Assembly (NCBI RefSeq): GCF_000276665.1
Contig: NW_004955473.1
Span: forward strand, 5,584,223 to 5,648,222
Direction of reading: 5' to 3'
Source of the DNA: Chinchilla lanigera
Taxonomy: Eukaryota; Chordata; Mammalia; Rodentia; Chinchillidae
DNA length: 64,000 nt
Part shown: piece by piece, positions 10,762 to 21,105 of the stretch
Position numbering within the stretch: the first letter of the stretch is position 1
How the letters are laid out: each line of letters starts with the position of its first letter
Position numbers and translations under genes: made by a program
Notes under the pieces: generated by a model
Database searches by the model: none
Told to the model about the DNA's origin: nothing
What the model saw: only the letters and a program-made list of their open reading frames with translations

Positions 10762-11439
10762 TCCAGTTTTTTCCCCACTGACCACCTTTTGCACACCTCT
10801 TGCCCAACTGCCCAATCCTAGGGTTGCTCACAAAAGCCCATGTTATTGTTCCTACCTGGATGTCCCCCCTAGTCTCATGCGGTCTGAGGGGGCTCTTAGA
10901 AGATTATTGGATTATGGAGGCATTAGAACTGACTTGCAGTTAGGAGGTAGGGTCTGGTCAGAAGAGGTGGTCACTGGGGGTGTGACCTGGAAGCGGGGTG
11001 CATCTCCCTCCCTGGCTCCTTCCTTAACTCTCTGCTTTTTGTCTGCCATGAAGTGCACAATTCCCTCTGACCAAACCCTTCCACCATGCTGCCGATCATG
11101 CACGTATCGAAACTTTTAAAAAATGACCCTTGAAGTTGTGGGTGTTGGATATTTGGTCTCAGTGATCAGAAAATATCTAAAACAACCTCTTCATCTAACT
11201 CATTTTTTTCCCATTTCATCACATCTTTTTTACTTTTGCCTCTGCATGCATTGTTCATAAAGTTAGAAATTGCCCCCACTCCAACAATGTGCTTCCTAAG
11301 GGTTAAACTCTATTCCCCAGATTATTGCATCACTATGCCTTCAACACAAGTGGACACACATACGCAACATCATGTGATTCCTTGATTACACATTTCCTGG
11401 CTACTTGAACCTAATTTATATTTCCTTTCAGCTCAAACC
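10762..11439. other. Unassigned non-coding DNA
   Basis: No gene or named repeat recognised. The 80-codon frame at 10,877-11,119 has no domain, and its overlapping antisense frame argues against coding use. Confidence 0.45.
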
Positions 11440-11640
11440 AGATCATTTCAGCTTGTAAATGTTCATTCCTTATTTCATTTATCTTTCTCTTGGCTCTACC
11501 CAGTATACTGGAAGTTACCCAGAGCAAGGATCGTGAACCCTCTATTTTAATTTCACTCCCCACAGGGCTCAACACAAAGGCTTAGAGAAACAGAAAATGC
11601 TTAATAAAAGCTGACTGACTTCACTCAAATGTTATTCCCC
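11440..11640 (+). mobile_element. L2-like 3' end
   Basis: The passage from 'GAGCAAGGATCGTGAACCC' to 'GCTTAATAAAAGCTGACTGACTT' follows the order of an L2 3' end (a '...GCAGGGACCGTGTC...CCCCAG...CACA...AATAAA' pattern). It is heavily diverged and non-coding. Confidence 0.5.
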
Positions 11641-12095
11641 CTCAGAAAGATCTTTTTGTGAGCTACAGTGAAAGCTGGAGACTATCTGGATGCCACTTAG
11701 ACTTCCATTAGTGGCCCATCTCCATTTTAAAACTATTTCTTCTAATATTGTCTGAGTTTTGAGAGTGAGGTAATTGGCTGCATCAATTTTTATAGCTTAA
11801 TGAAAGTCTCAGGCATGTTTACCTGCTCTTCTTCCAGAGCACATGCACTACAAGTAAAGGCAAAGTCATCCCACAGCCCTTGTTTAGAAAATGTATGATT
11901 TTTATGTTTTCCCCATTAAAGCAATACAGTCCACTAGCTATAACTTCAAACAGACTTTCTTTTAAAATGAGTACCGCTCTCTGAAATGTTCATCCTCAAA
12001 GCCAGGCCTATGCTGGGGTTTGAGAATTTGTAACAAATATCCCAGATAACTTAATATAGTGTCTCATGTTGCTTTCTTTCCTGTAGCATTTGCTT
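11641..12095. other. Unassigned non-coding DNA
   Basis: No recognised feature. Confidence 0.4.
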
Positions 12096-12400
12096 GTTTT
12101 TATGTGTGTGCTTTACTGCAACTAAAGTATTGACATAGTTATGGCAAAAAAAAAAAACCTTTGCAAAAAGGACACTACAAATAACAGAGTGTAAGGCTTG
12201 TTCCTCCTGCCTTCACAGCTGAAGAGGCAGGCTGCTCGTCAAATGGTCTTTTTAGGCATTTGCTGCACACATAACCTATGTCAGGCACAGGGGGATCAGT
12301 AAGGAAACACACAGTTGCTGCTCTAGGGGAATTTATAGTTTTCCTGGGATGATAAGACTAATGAACCTCAAACTGCGAACTACTTAGCTAGAGGTAGTGC
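12096..12400 (+). repeat. Inverted duplication, left arm (source copy)
   Basis: This 305-base segment is repeated in reverse complement at 12,957-13,259. I counted about ten mismatches and one indel by eye, giving about 97% identity. Part of it reads like an old L2-class repeat ('TTTGCTGCACACATAACCTATGTCAGGCACAG'), so it is probably the resident sequence, and the right arm, which interrupts an L1, is the derived copy. Confidence 0.93.
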
Positions 12401-12830
12401 TGATAATTGCTAGACGAGGGCAGAGGAATTATGAGCAGTGTAGAACTGAAGGCAAGGAAAGCCTTTGAAAGAAGGTGATGTCTTAAGATTGACCTGGAAA
12501 GATTTTGAAGGACAGAGGAGGAAAAGGGATACACAGAAAATAGTAAGTTTGTCAGTACAAAGAGGCCAGCTGACAGGGCTGCATATCCATACCAGAAACC
12601 ATTTGGAGATAATACTGCTAAAGTTGGGTAAGTCTAGATTAGGGAGTGTCTTAATAGAATCACGGAATATAAGAATTAAAAGAGAACTGCTAATATTCCA
12701 GCTGGACACAAATACCTAGCCCAGTGTCTAGTTCTTACAGTTTCATTAGAAAATTTCTAATTCATGGAAATTTTCCTTCAAATTAAGTCATAGGAAAAGA
12801 AGCTTAGTATATAAAACAGATAAAAGTGAA
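12401..12830. other. Spacer between inverted arms; old repeat-like, unassigned
   Basis: The stretch 12,440-12,670 has wording often seen in ancient mammalian repeats (a 'GGAAAGATTTTGAAGGACAGAGGAGG...' block), but I cannot name the family. No gene is visible. Confidence 0.4.
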
Positions 12831-12956
12831 ATTTTTATTTTAAAGAGAAAAAATAAAAATGCAGAATTTTAAAGCAAGATAATAGGAAATTAACACTGAT
12901 TATATTACATATTATTATCTTCAAAGTAGTTGTTCAGAGTACAAGATATAGGCATG

Positions 12957-13259
12957 CACTACCTCTAGCTAAGTAGGTCACAGTTTGAGGTTCATTAGTC
13001 TTATCATCCCAGGAAAACTATAAATTCCCCTAGAGCAGCAACCGTGTGTTTCCTTACTGATCCTCCTGTGCCTGACATAGGTTATGTGTGCAGCAAATGC
13101 CTAAAAAGACCATTTGACAAGCAGCCTGCCTCTTCAGCTGTGAAGGCAGGAGGAACAAGCCTTATACTCTGTTATCTGTAGTGTCCTTTTTACAAAGGTT
13201 TTTTTTTTTGCAATAACTATGTCAATACTTTAGTTGCAGTAAAGCACACACACAAAAAC
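12957..13259 (-). repeat. Inverted duplication, right arm (inserted into L1 3'UTR)
   Basis: Reverse complement of 12,096-12,400. It replaces about 16 bases of L1 3'UTR and has neither a poly-A tail nor a TSD, so it is not an L1-style insertion. The two arms with their 556-base spacer could in principle fold into a hairpin or cruciform. Confidence 0.93.
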
Positions 13260-13328
13260 CGTATAAGCACAAACTGTGCCTTTCAATGAACTAAGAGAAA
13301 TTAGTAGTATAATTATCTTAGTTATAGT

Positions 13329-13351
13329 GTGTGTGTGTGTGTGTGTGTGTG
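13329..13351. repeat. (TG)n microsatellite running into the gap
   Basis: About eleven TG units directly precede the run of N. The repeat probably caused the assembly break. Confidence 0.9.
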
Positions 13352-13451
13352 NNNNNNNNNNNNNNNNNNNNNNNNNNNNNNNNNNNNNNNNNNNNNNNNN
13401 NNNNNNNNNNNNNNNNNNNNNNNNNNNNNNNNNNNNNNNNNNNNNNNNNNN
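13352..13451. other. Assembly gap, exactly 100 N
   Basis: A round 100-base run of N, the usual placeholder for a gap of unknown size. The true length and content are unknown. L1 3'UTR wording is repeated on both sides of it. Confidence 0.98.
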
Positions 13452-14340
13452 GAAATTAGTAGTACAATTATCTCAGCTATCTTTTATATATATATATATA
13501 TAATTTCCCTTCTTTCTTTTCTCCTTTCCCCCATCCCAGTTGTTCTTTCCTTTTGAGCAGTTTTGAGCAGTTTCTTTCCCTTTCACAATATCTATTATAC
13601 ATTTTGGATCTTATTTACACTTTCAATTTCTTACACTAGGGAGACAATATGATGTTTACACATATGAGTCTGATTTATTTCATTTATGAGTATGGTCTCT
13701 AACAGCACAAATCCATTTACCTATAAAAACATTGAGTTTATCCTTCTTTCCAACTGAGTAGTACTCCGCTGTATAAAAATACCACATCTTTTTGCCCATC
13801 CTTTGGTTCATGGACATTTGGATTCTTTCTAAGATTTTAGCTATTACAGATTGTGCTGTTATAAACATGGATGCACATATCGCAGTGGTGTGATGTTTTT
13901 AATTCTTCTGGGAAAATACCCAGGAGGGGGACAGTTGGGTTGAATGGGACCTCTAATCCTAGTTTTTTGAGGAATCTCCACACTGATTCCCACAGTGGTC
14001 ATACCAGTCTACATTCCCACCAACATTGGAGAAGGATTCCTTATTACCCACAGCCCCACCAACATTTTTATTGGTTAATTTCTTGATGACAGCCATTCTT
14101 TCAGGAGTGAGATGGAATCACGTTGTTGTTTTAATTTGCATCTCTTAAATGACCAGTGATGTTGAACATTTTTTCATATATTGGTTTGCAATTTGTATTC
14201 CTTCATCTGAGAAGTGTGCATTCATCTCAGATGCCCACTTGTGATTGTGTCGTTGAATTTTGGAGGCCTGATTTTTTTTTTTAGTTCCTTATATGTTCTA
14301 GATAGAATTCCTTTGAGGGACAGTTGGTAAAAATTTTTTA
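13452..14340 (-). mobile_element. Lineage-specific L1, 3'UTR and ORF2 C-terminal part
   Basis: After a (TA)n stretch at 13,484-13,502 it continues the same L1 3'UTR ('CTTTCTTTTCTCCTTTCCCCCATCCCAG'). It then enters the ORF2 C-terminus near 13,700, including a 62-codon minus-strand frame 'MFITAQSVIAKILERIQ' that is L1-like. It ends around 14,340 within the ORF2 C-terminal third. Confidence 0.85.
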
Positions 14341-14729
14341 AAATTGAAATTATTTTGATTTAATTTGGGCAAGATCAAGAGAGGACCAATTCCTATAATT
14401 TAAGAGTGAAAAAATGAGACCTAGGAATAAAGTATTATCTATTTCATTAAGTTCAGAGGACACTTACCTTTTTGCCTTGCTTTTCAGAAGCATACTGCAT
14501 TGTTGAGTATTCTGTCTTGGTTGGCACTTTCCCTTCCCATGTCTTCTGTGGTGCAACTATCCAGATATTTTTCTCTGGCTTCCATGTCAGTCCCATTTGG
14601 GTGTTCATTCTCCTATACCTAGTCTTTAAATGCTTCATTCCTGTGACTTGAGCCACAGACCTTTTTAACTTTCCCTAAATTCACTGTCTACATATTGTTC
14701 TTTGATGTTTTCAATATGATTTCTATATT
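14341..14729. other. Unassigned non-coding DNA
   Basis: No clear family or gene. Confidence 0.4.
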
Positions 14730-15049
14730 TTGATAACTCTCAAATTATATTTCCAACTCAAGTCCATTATTGATGCTCTTAAATGACTAGGCATTTTCAT
14801 CTGGTTATACCACATATGCTGCATATTCAAAATTTCAAACTTACCTCCTCCTCTCTCTAGGTCTCTGTGGTTGCACCTTCTCTTGTGCTATTTATTTTGG
14901 TGAAAGCAATCACCAAACACCTAGCTTCCTAAGCCCTAAATCAATGACTCATCCCTGACACCATCTTTTTTCTTTTCTCCCACATTTGATCACAGTTCCT
15001 GTTCTGGCTATCTTGCTCCTTAGCATGCATCCAATGGAATTAAAGTCAG

Positions 15050-15275
15050 ACTATCCATGTTTATTGCAGCACAATATAAGGTGCCAGCCTAGGTGTGCAT
15101 CAACAGATGAATGGATAGAGACGATGTGGTATATACACATAATTGAGTTATTATTCAGCCATTAAAAAGAATCAAATTGTATTGTTTGCAGAAAAATGAA
15201 AGGATCTGGAGATCATCGTGTTGAGTGAAATAAACCAGACTCAGAAAGATGAATACAGCATACTCTCTTGAATCT
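15050..15275 (+). mobile_element. L1 ORF2 C-terminal fragment inside the old repeat
   Basis: Contains typical L1 wording: 'TGTTTATTGCAGCACAATATAAGG', 'CAACAGATGAATGGATAGAG', 'GAGTGAAATAAACCAGACTCAG'. It ends without a clear poly-A, so the 3'UTR is absent. Non-coding. Confidence 0.75.
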
Positions 15276-15424
15276 CTTCATTTTTCTTCATCCTTCACTC
15301 CTTCAGCACACCACAATGTCTCTCTTGGGTCCTACAATAACCTAGTTTATCTCCCTGCTTTCATTCTTGTCCCATCCTCCAATTAGTTCTCTAGAATACA
15401 ACCAGAGTGATTAAAATTATTTTA

Positions 15425-15594
15425 TTGGTGTATGTCTGTGATACAGCACAAATACATTCATTATGGAGAATTGGTACCTTCCCCTCCCCTTCCTCCTGTT
15501 TCCCTCATCTCCAGATCTCCTTTTCTTCTTTACAAAGTTTTCTGTTTCTTATCATCTTTTAGTTTGCTATTGTGTGATTTTTTAAAGGAAAATC
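15425..15594 (-). mobile_element. L1 3'UTR tail
   Basis: Minus-strand L1 3' end beginning 'TTTTATTGGTGTATG' and continuing into the C-rich 3'UTR ('CCTTCCCCTCCCCTTCC'). It matches the 3' ends at 16,340 and 45,475. It is truncated at about 170 bases. Confidence 0.75.
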
Positions 15595-15682
15595 TTGACT
15601 CTGCTCAAAAACTTCGAGTAGTTTCCAGTTGCCTAAGGGTAATGTCTAAGTTTCTTAGCATGTGTGAGGGAACAATTCACAC

Positions 15683-16237
15683 TGTAGGGGACGGCAACTC
15701 TTAGTATATCATTCTTAAATTAGAGTAATCTTAGTGCAAACCTCAAATGTGTCTTGACAAGCATCCCGGCAGAGCTGTGAACAGTTAACTTTGCCCTGGA
15801 ATGTTTCTTTAAAGATAAAGAACACCCGGGCCTAGATAACCATCTATGACACTGCCTGGGTTGTTTCATTCTTTCCTGGCCTTAGTTAAACATTGTAACC
15901 ATAAAAGAAAATGTATGGTTGTAAAAAGAGGAACAAACAGAATCGAGTATGGGATGTATGTTAATGTCATTGTGGATGGGCTCATGACTGGGGCTTAACC
16001 TGGCCACCCAGAAAAAAAAACAACGTGTGGCCACCTGAGTCAATGGATGCGACATTCCATTCTGTTACCATAGGAACCAAAAGAGTATGTAAGTTGAAAC
16101 AAAGACAAAGACGGGGCAGACATTTCCAGACTTGTTAGTCGGGAGATGTATGGTGGCTTGCCTAATTTCAATAAACTCTGTTTACTCTAAATAGAATCCT
16201 TTGGTCTTCTGTGGAAGTCAGCCTGGTTGCCCCTACA
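15683..16237 (+). mobile_element. ERV1-type solo LTR with 4-bp TSD
   Basis: The element begins TGTAGGGG and ends CCCCTACA, giving matching inverted ends with TG...CA. ACAC flanks it at 15,679-15,682 and 16,238-16,241; a 4-bp TSD is typical of gammaretrovirus-like (class I) ERVs. AATAAA sits at 16,170-16,175, with a T-rich R/U5 after it. No internal retroviral sequence is next to it, so it is a solo LTR left by recombination. It splits an ancient repeat. Confidence 0.88.
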
Positions 16238-16339
16238 ACACTACTATCTGTCCACTTACCAATCTCATTTTAAAAACTGGATCTCTTTTTTTTCACTGAT
16301 ACTACAAATGTAATGACATTGGTTCAGTTCCCACAATGT

Positions 16340-17654
16340 GTCATTCTTTTTTTATTGGTGTATGTTTGCAGTACATAATAGTTTCACCCATTTTGGAGAA
16401 CTGGTACATATATAATATCTTGACTGTGTATGATCCCTTTTCCTCCCCTCCCTTATGTGACCCTGATCCATGTCCCCATCTCCAAAAAGTCTACCTTCCT
16501 CTAGACCTCTCTTTTATTTTACTCTTTATTTATATTTGGGGTTTGTAATATGAGATACCATGTGATATTTAACTTCCTGTGTCTAACTTATTTTATTTAA
16601 TGTTATAGTCTCAAGTTTCACTCATTTTCCTGCAAATGACATAAATTTATTCTTCTTTATGACTGAATAAAGTTCTACTGTGTACCACAATTTAAAAAAT
16701 GTACCACATTTTTTAAACCACTGATATGTTAATGGGCATCTAGGCTGTTTCAAGTGCATAGTTATTGTGAATTGTGCTACTATAAATATGGGTATAAGGA
16801 TTTGCACTTATCACTGAAATTTTTCAGTACTGGGAATAGAACTCAGGACCTTGCACTTGCCAGGCAGGTGCCTGTGCCACTGAGCTATATCTTCAGCCTT
16901 CATCACTGAAATACAATGTCTTTAACTCTTTCAAAAATAGAGGTATAACTGGGTCAAATGGAATTTCAACTTCTTGTTTTTCAGGAATCTCCATACTGAT
17001 TTCCGTAGTGGTTGTACTAGTTTATATTCCCACCAACAATGTACAAGGGTTCATTCATCCCCCTTCCCATCCTCACCACTACTTGTGTTTTGTGTTCTTA
17101 GTGATAGTCATTGTGACTGGAGTAAGACAGAAACTCAGAGTTGTTTTAACCTGCATTTTCCTAGTGGCAAAAGATGCTGAATATTTTTTCACGTACTTAT
17201 TGGGTATTTGTACTTCTTTGGAAAAGGGTTTTTTTTAGTTCATTTGCCTATTTTTTCATTGGTTTTTTGATCAGGTTGTTTTCGGTGTTAGTGTTTTTGA
17301 GTTGTTCATATATTCTAGGTATTAGTTCTCCATCAGAAGAGTAGTTGGCAATTTTTTTCCATTTCATTCCATTGGCTTTTCATTACTATTATTATCATTA
17401 TTATTATTTTGCTGTGCAGAAGCTTTTTAATTTGGTGTAATCTAGTTTGCTGATTCTTGATATTGTTTCTTCTGCTGTTGGAGTTCTCTTCAGGAAGTCT
17501 TTGGCTGTGCCAATGGCTTCAAATATTTACCTTATGTTATCTTCCAGCAGTTTCAGTGTTTCTGTTTTTATGTGTAGGTCTTATATGTATTTTGATTTTA
17601 GTACAAGGTGAGAGATACGGGTCTAGTCTTGTAGCCTGCATACTGCCAGGTTAA
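16340..17654 (-). mobile_element. L1, 3'UTR and ORF2 C-terminal third
   Basis: Starts with 'TTTTTTTATTGGTGTATG' and a CT-rich 3'UTR, followed by the ORF2 C-terminus from about 16,620 (frame 'MQILIPIFIVAQFTITMHLKQPRC...'). It reaches the 'AGGTGAGAGATACGGGTCTAG' region near 17,630. A SINE is inserted at 16,821. All frames are broken. Confidence 0.85.
16821..16901 (-). mobile_element. tRNA-Ala/ID-like SINE with 11-bp TSD
   Basis: Minus-strand copy lacking a long tail. It has the B-box complement 'GGGAATAGAACTCAGGACC' and the A-box complement 'CACTGAGCTATATCTTCAGCC'. ATCACTGAAAT is present at 16,810-16,820 and 16,902-16,912. It is more diverged than the copies at 39,583 and 43,795. Confidence 0.88.
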
Positions 17655-17930
17655 CTCATCCTTCTGTTCTCAGCTGACATTTTACTACCTGTGCAAAACC
17701 TTCCTAATTCCATTCCTACTCACAGAATGAGGATAAATGTCCTTCATACTCTCACAGCCCCTTGAGAAGTTAACTTCTTACAAAATATATCACATATTTT
17801 TGCAGCTGCTGCTTTTGTATGTCTCCCTAATATTACCCCTTAAACTCAGGGAGGGCAGGATCTATGCTGATTACCACAATATCTTCAGGGTATAACATGG
17901 CACCTGAAATGTATTAGATTCCTTAAAACA
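17655..17930 (+). mobile_element. L2-like fragment
   Basis: The order 'CTTCATACTCTCACAGCCCC ... GGGAGGGCAGGATCTATGC ... AACATGGCACCTG' follows an L2 3' region. Diverged and non-coding. Confidence 0.55.
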
Positions 17931-17936
17931 CTTTTT

Positions 17937-18062
17937 TTTTTTGAGATGGGGTTTCACTATATTGCCCAGGTTGGTCTTGAATGCCTCCTGGGCTCAAACG
18001 ATTCTCTTACCTTAATCTTCCAAGTGGCTGGGACTTCAGTCATGGGTCATCATGCCTGGTTT
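17937..18062 (-). mobile_element. 7SL-derived SINE monomer (proto-B1/FLAM-like)
   Basis: Minus strand: a T-run, then 'GAGATGGGGTTTCACTATATTGCCCAGG', 'GGGCTCAAACGATTCTC', 'GGCTGGGACTTCAG' and 'CATGCCTGG'. This is a 7SL left-arm monomer of about 125 bases. I see no internal 29-base duplication like that of typical B1, so it looks like an early form. Confidence 0.8.
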
Positions 18063-19446
18063 AACGTTTAAAAATTTTTAAGTAACAATTTTTGTTAATA
18101 TTCAAAATTGTCTACATTTATGGGGAAAAAGTTGACGTTGTGATATACGTATACAAGGTGGAATGGTTACATTATGATAATCAATACATCCTGAAATACT
18201 TATTTTTTGGAACAAATATTTCTAATTTGTTCTTAGCAATTTTGAAATATCTAATTCTGTCCATATTATCTTTCACCAACACTCTAGTTAATACTTTATT
18301 TAAAAAACTTATTCCTCTTGTCTAACTGAAATATACCTTTAAACCAACATCTCACCATTCCTCGCATCTTCCACCTTCTGGCAAACATTATTCTACTGTC
18401 TGCTTCTAGGAGTTTGATAATTTTAGATTCCACATATAATTGAGATTTGCAATATTTATCTTCCTGTGCCTGTCTTATTTCAATTAATACATATCCTCCA
18501 GATTAATCTATGATGTCACAAATGGTAAGAATTCCATTTTTTAAAAAATGAATAATATACCATGGTGAAGAAATACTGTTTTCTTTATCCATTCATTGAT
18601 GGACAATTAATATGCTTTCTTTCTTATCTTAGCTGTTATAAATAATGGTCCAGTGTGCATGGACCTATCTCTTGGGCATAGTGATCTCAAATTGTTGATT
18701 TATATATCCATAACTTGGATTGCTGGATCATGTGGTAGTTCTTTTTTTAACTTTTTGAGCAACTTCTATGCTGTTTTCCATAAAGGATGTACAAATTTAT
18801 ACTCCCATGAACAGTAGACAAGTTTTTACTTTTTTCTACCTCTTTGCCAATACTTTCCTTTCATTTTTTAATAATAGCCATTCTGATGGATATGAGGATA
18901 TATCACATGAAGGTTCTAATTTGCATCTCCCTATTGATTAGTGATGTTAAGCATTTTTTCATAAATCTGTTGGCCATTTGCATGACTTCTTTTAAAAATA
19001 TCTATTCAGATTCTTTCCTTATTTTAAAATCAAGTTATTTGTTTTCTTCCTATGGGATTATAGAATTTGTTTCTGTATTTTGGATTTCAGCTCCTTATCA
19101 GATGTGTAGCATACAGATATTTTCAATATTTGACTTTTCACTCTCTTAATCCTTTTTGTGCTATGCAGCAGCTTTTTAGTTTGATATAATCCCATTTACC
19201 TATTTTTTTTCTTATGCTGCCTAAGCTTTTGGGGTCAAATCCAAAAAGTCATTTTCTTTTGGTAGTTTTATAGTTTCTGGTCTTACATCTAAGTCTCTAG
19301 TCCATTTGAGTAGATTTTTGTATATAATATCAGTCCAATTTTATTCTTGTGTACATGGATATTCAATTTTCCCAACTCTTTATTAAAGAGACTGTCCTTT
19401 TCTCATTGTGTTCTTGGCACCTTTGTTGCAAATTAATTGACTAAAT
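18063..19446 (-). mobile_element. L1 (L1MA-like), 3'UTR and ORF2 C-terminal half, first part
   Basis: The 3' end has 'ACATTTATGGGGAAAAAGTTGACGTTGTGATA', typical of L1MA-type tails. ORF2 C-terminal wording follows, then the 'CTCCTTATCAGATGTGTAGCATACAG' and 'TTCTTGGCACCTTTGTTGCA' landmarks. It is cut at about 19,446 by a plus-strand L1 tail and continues after it. Confidence 0.85.
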
Positions 19447-19865
19447 TGCACTGCTGATGTCTGGGGGTTTATTAAAGGAACAGTTAATTTTTGACCAGTT
19501 TTGCATGCTTATATCGGGTGATCTGAACAACTAATTTGAGGACAACAGTATGCAATATAGCAACCACTGGTGAATTACTACCATCTTGCTTGGTGAAGCT
19601 CTGATCATTTGTAATGTTTTTTAAAATTATTTTTATTCATTTTAATGGTTTGATCAATCTTGCATTCTCATATCTGGTAATTTGAGCAACTTCGTTGAAG
19701 ATAACAATATGTAATATAACAACCACTGTCAATTCCTATCATTTTGTTTTGAAACTCTGTATAATTTTTATTGTTTTTGCTTTGTTTTTGTCTATGTTGT
19801 TGTTATTTTATTTGTCTATGTTGTTGTTATTTTATTATTTTTTATTCTCTTTATAATAAAAAAGA
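19447..19865 (+). mobile_element. Lineage L1 3'UTR tail with two 3'UTR modules
   Basis: A 5'-truncated L1 made of 3'UTR only, with a 'TCTTTATAATAAAAAAGAAAA' tail. The imperfect repeats AAATTAATTGACTA (from 19,430) and AAATTAGTTGATTA (from 19,866) look like an aged TSD. Two related modules of about 105 bases, starting near 19,502 and 19,658, each contain a 'GAGGACAACAGTATGCAATATA'-like core. Confidence 0.8.
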
Positions 19866-21105
19866 AAATTAGTTGATTATAAATGTGTAGTTTCCTTTCT
19901 GGGCTCTCTGTCCTGTTACATTGGTTGGTGTGTCTATTTTTATGCTAATAGTATACTCTTATAGTTAAGGGTAGTTCTGTAGTACGAGGTCCGGTAGTTT
20001 GTATGTGTCTAGGTATTTATCCATTTCCTTTAGGTTATTTTATTTGTCCAAGTAACCTTTCCTGGTCCTTTGAATTTTTGTGGTATAAGTTGTAATGTCT
20101 TCTTTTTTTTGTCTCTAATTTTATTTCAATCTTTTTTTTCTTACACTTGCTAAGGGTTTGTCAATTTTCTTTTTGTTCTTCTGTGTCCCTTGTTGCATGT
20201 GAATCTTAGGGTTTTTTCTCTATATCTATGAGAAATGTTGCTGGTATTTTGATTGGGATTGCATTAAATCCATGTATCAGATTTGGAACTGTAGCCCTTT
20301 TGATTGTACCGGTTCTGCCTACCCAGGAACTGGAGATAGCTTTCCATTTTCTGAAGTCTTCCTCAATTTCCTTTTTTAGAGTGATAAAATTTTCATTGTA
20401 GATATCTTTCACTTCCTTGTTTAGGGTAATTCCTAAGTATGTAATTTTTTGATGCTATTGTGATTCCTCTTCCTATTGGTTTTAAGCATTTTTTTCTCAG
20501 TGAGTTAATTGTTAGTGCATAGGAATGCTATTGATTTTTGTGTGTTTCTTTTTTTTTGCTGAATTTGGTTATTAATTCAAGGAGTATTTTGGTTGAATTT
20601 GTTGGGTCTTGTAAGTAGAGGGTCATGCCATCTGTAAATGAGGATACGGATACTTTGACTTTGTTCTTTCAAAACATATCCTTTTCTATTTCTCTTGCTT
20701 GCTCACTCTGGCTAATATTTTTGGGACTATGTTGAACAGGAGTGATGCTAATTGACACCATTGTCTTTTTCCTGATTTTAGAGGGAAAGCTTTCAGTCCC
20801 CCTTCCCATTTGATATGATGTTGGCAAAAGATTGATCATAAATGTCTTTTATTCGGCAGAGATAAGGTCCTCCTACACCTATTCTCTTGTGTTATTTTTA
20901 ATAATGAAAGGATGTTGAATTTTGTGAAGACTTTCTGTGTCTATTAAGATGATCATGTGATATTTACCGCTGCTTATGTGATAAATTCCATTTATTGATT
21001 TGTGTATGTTGAACCATCCTTACATCCCAAGTATGCAAGTAAAATGAAGCCTACTTGTTCATGTTGTGTGATCTTTTTGATGATTTCTTGTGTTCTGTTT
21101 GCAGG
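19866..21105 (-). mobile_element. L1 (L1MA-like), ORF2 RT-region continuation
   Basis: Continues the L1 of 18,063 through the ORF2 RT half. The 68-codon frame at 20,206-20,412 ('[40 protein letters not shown]') is typical of the ORF2 region just after the RT core. At 21,106 it meets a GC-rich filler and an L1 of opposite orientation. Confidence 0.85.

Larger units (their letters stand above)
12831..13351 (-). mobile_element. Lineage-specific L1 3'UTR, disrupted by the inverted arm
   Basis: The L1 3'UTR begins at 12,831 with T-rich sequence, runs to 'ATATAGGCATGCA' at 12,958, and resumes at 13,260 with 'GTATAAGCACAAACTG'. In the intact relative at 8,600 these two pieces are separated only by about 16 bases (AGATCAATCAAACAAT), which are missing here. 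The L1 then runs into a (TG)n tract and the gap. Confidence 0.85.
14730..16300 (+). mobile_element. Ancient mammal-wide repeat, split by three insertions
   Basis: Four pieces (14,730-15,049, 15,276-15,424, 15,595-15,682, 16,238-16,300) read on in the expected order of an old mammalian interspersed repeat. Key parts are 'ATAACTCTCAAATTATATTTCC', 'ACTCATCCCTGACACCATC', 'TACAATAACCTAGTTTATCTCCCTGC', 'ACCAGAGTGATT' and 'CTCTGCTCAAAAACTTCGAGTAG'. I am confident of the order but not of the name (L2/L3 class or similar). No protein remains. Confidence 0.6.
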
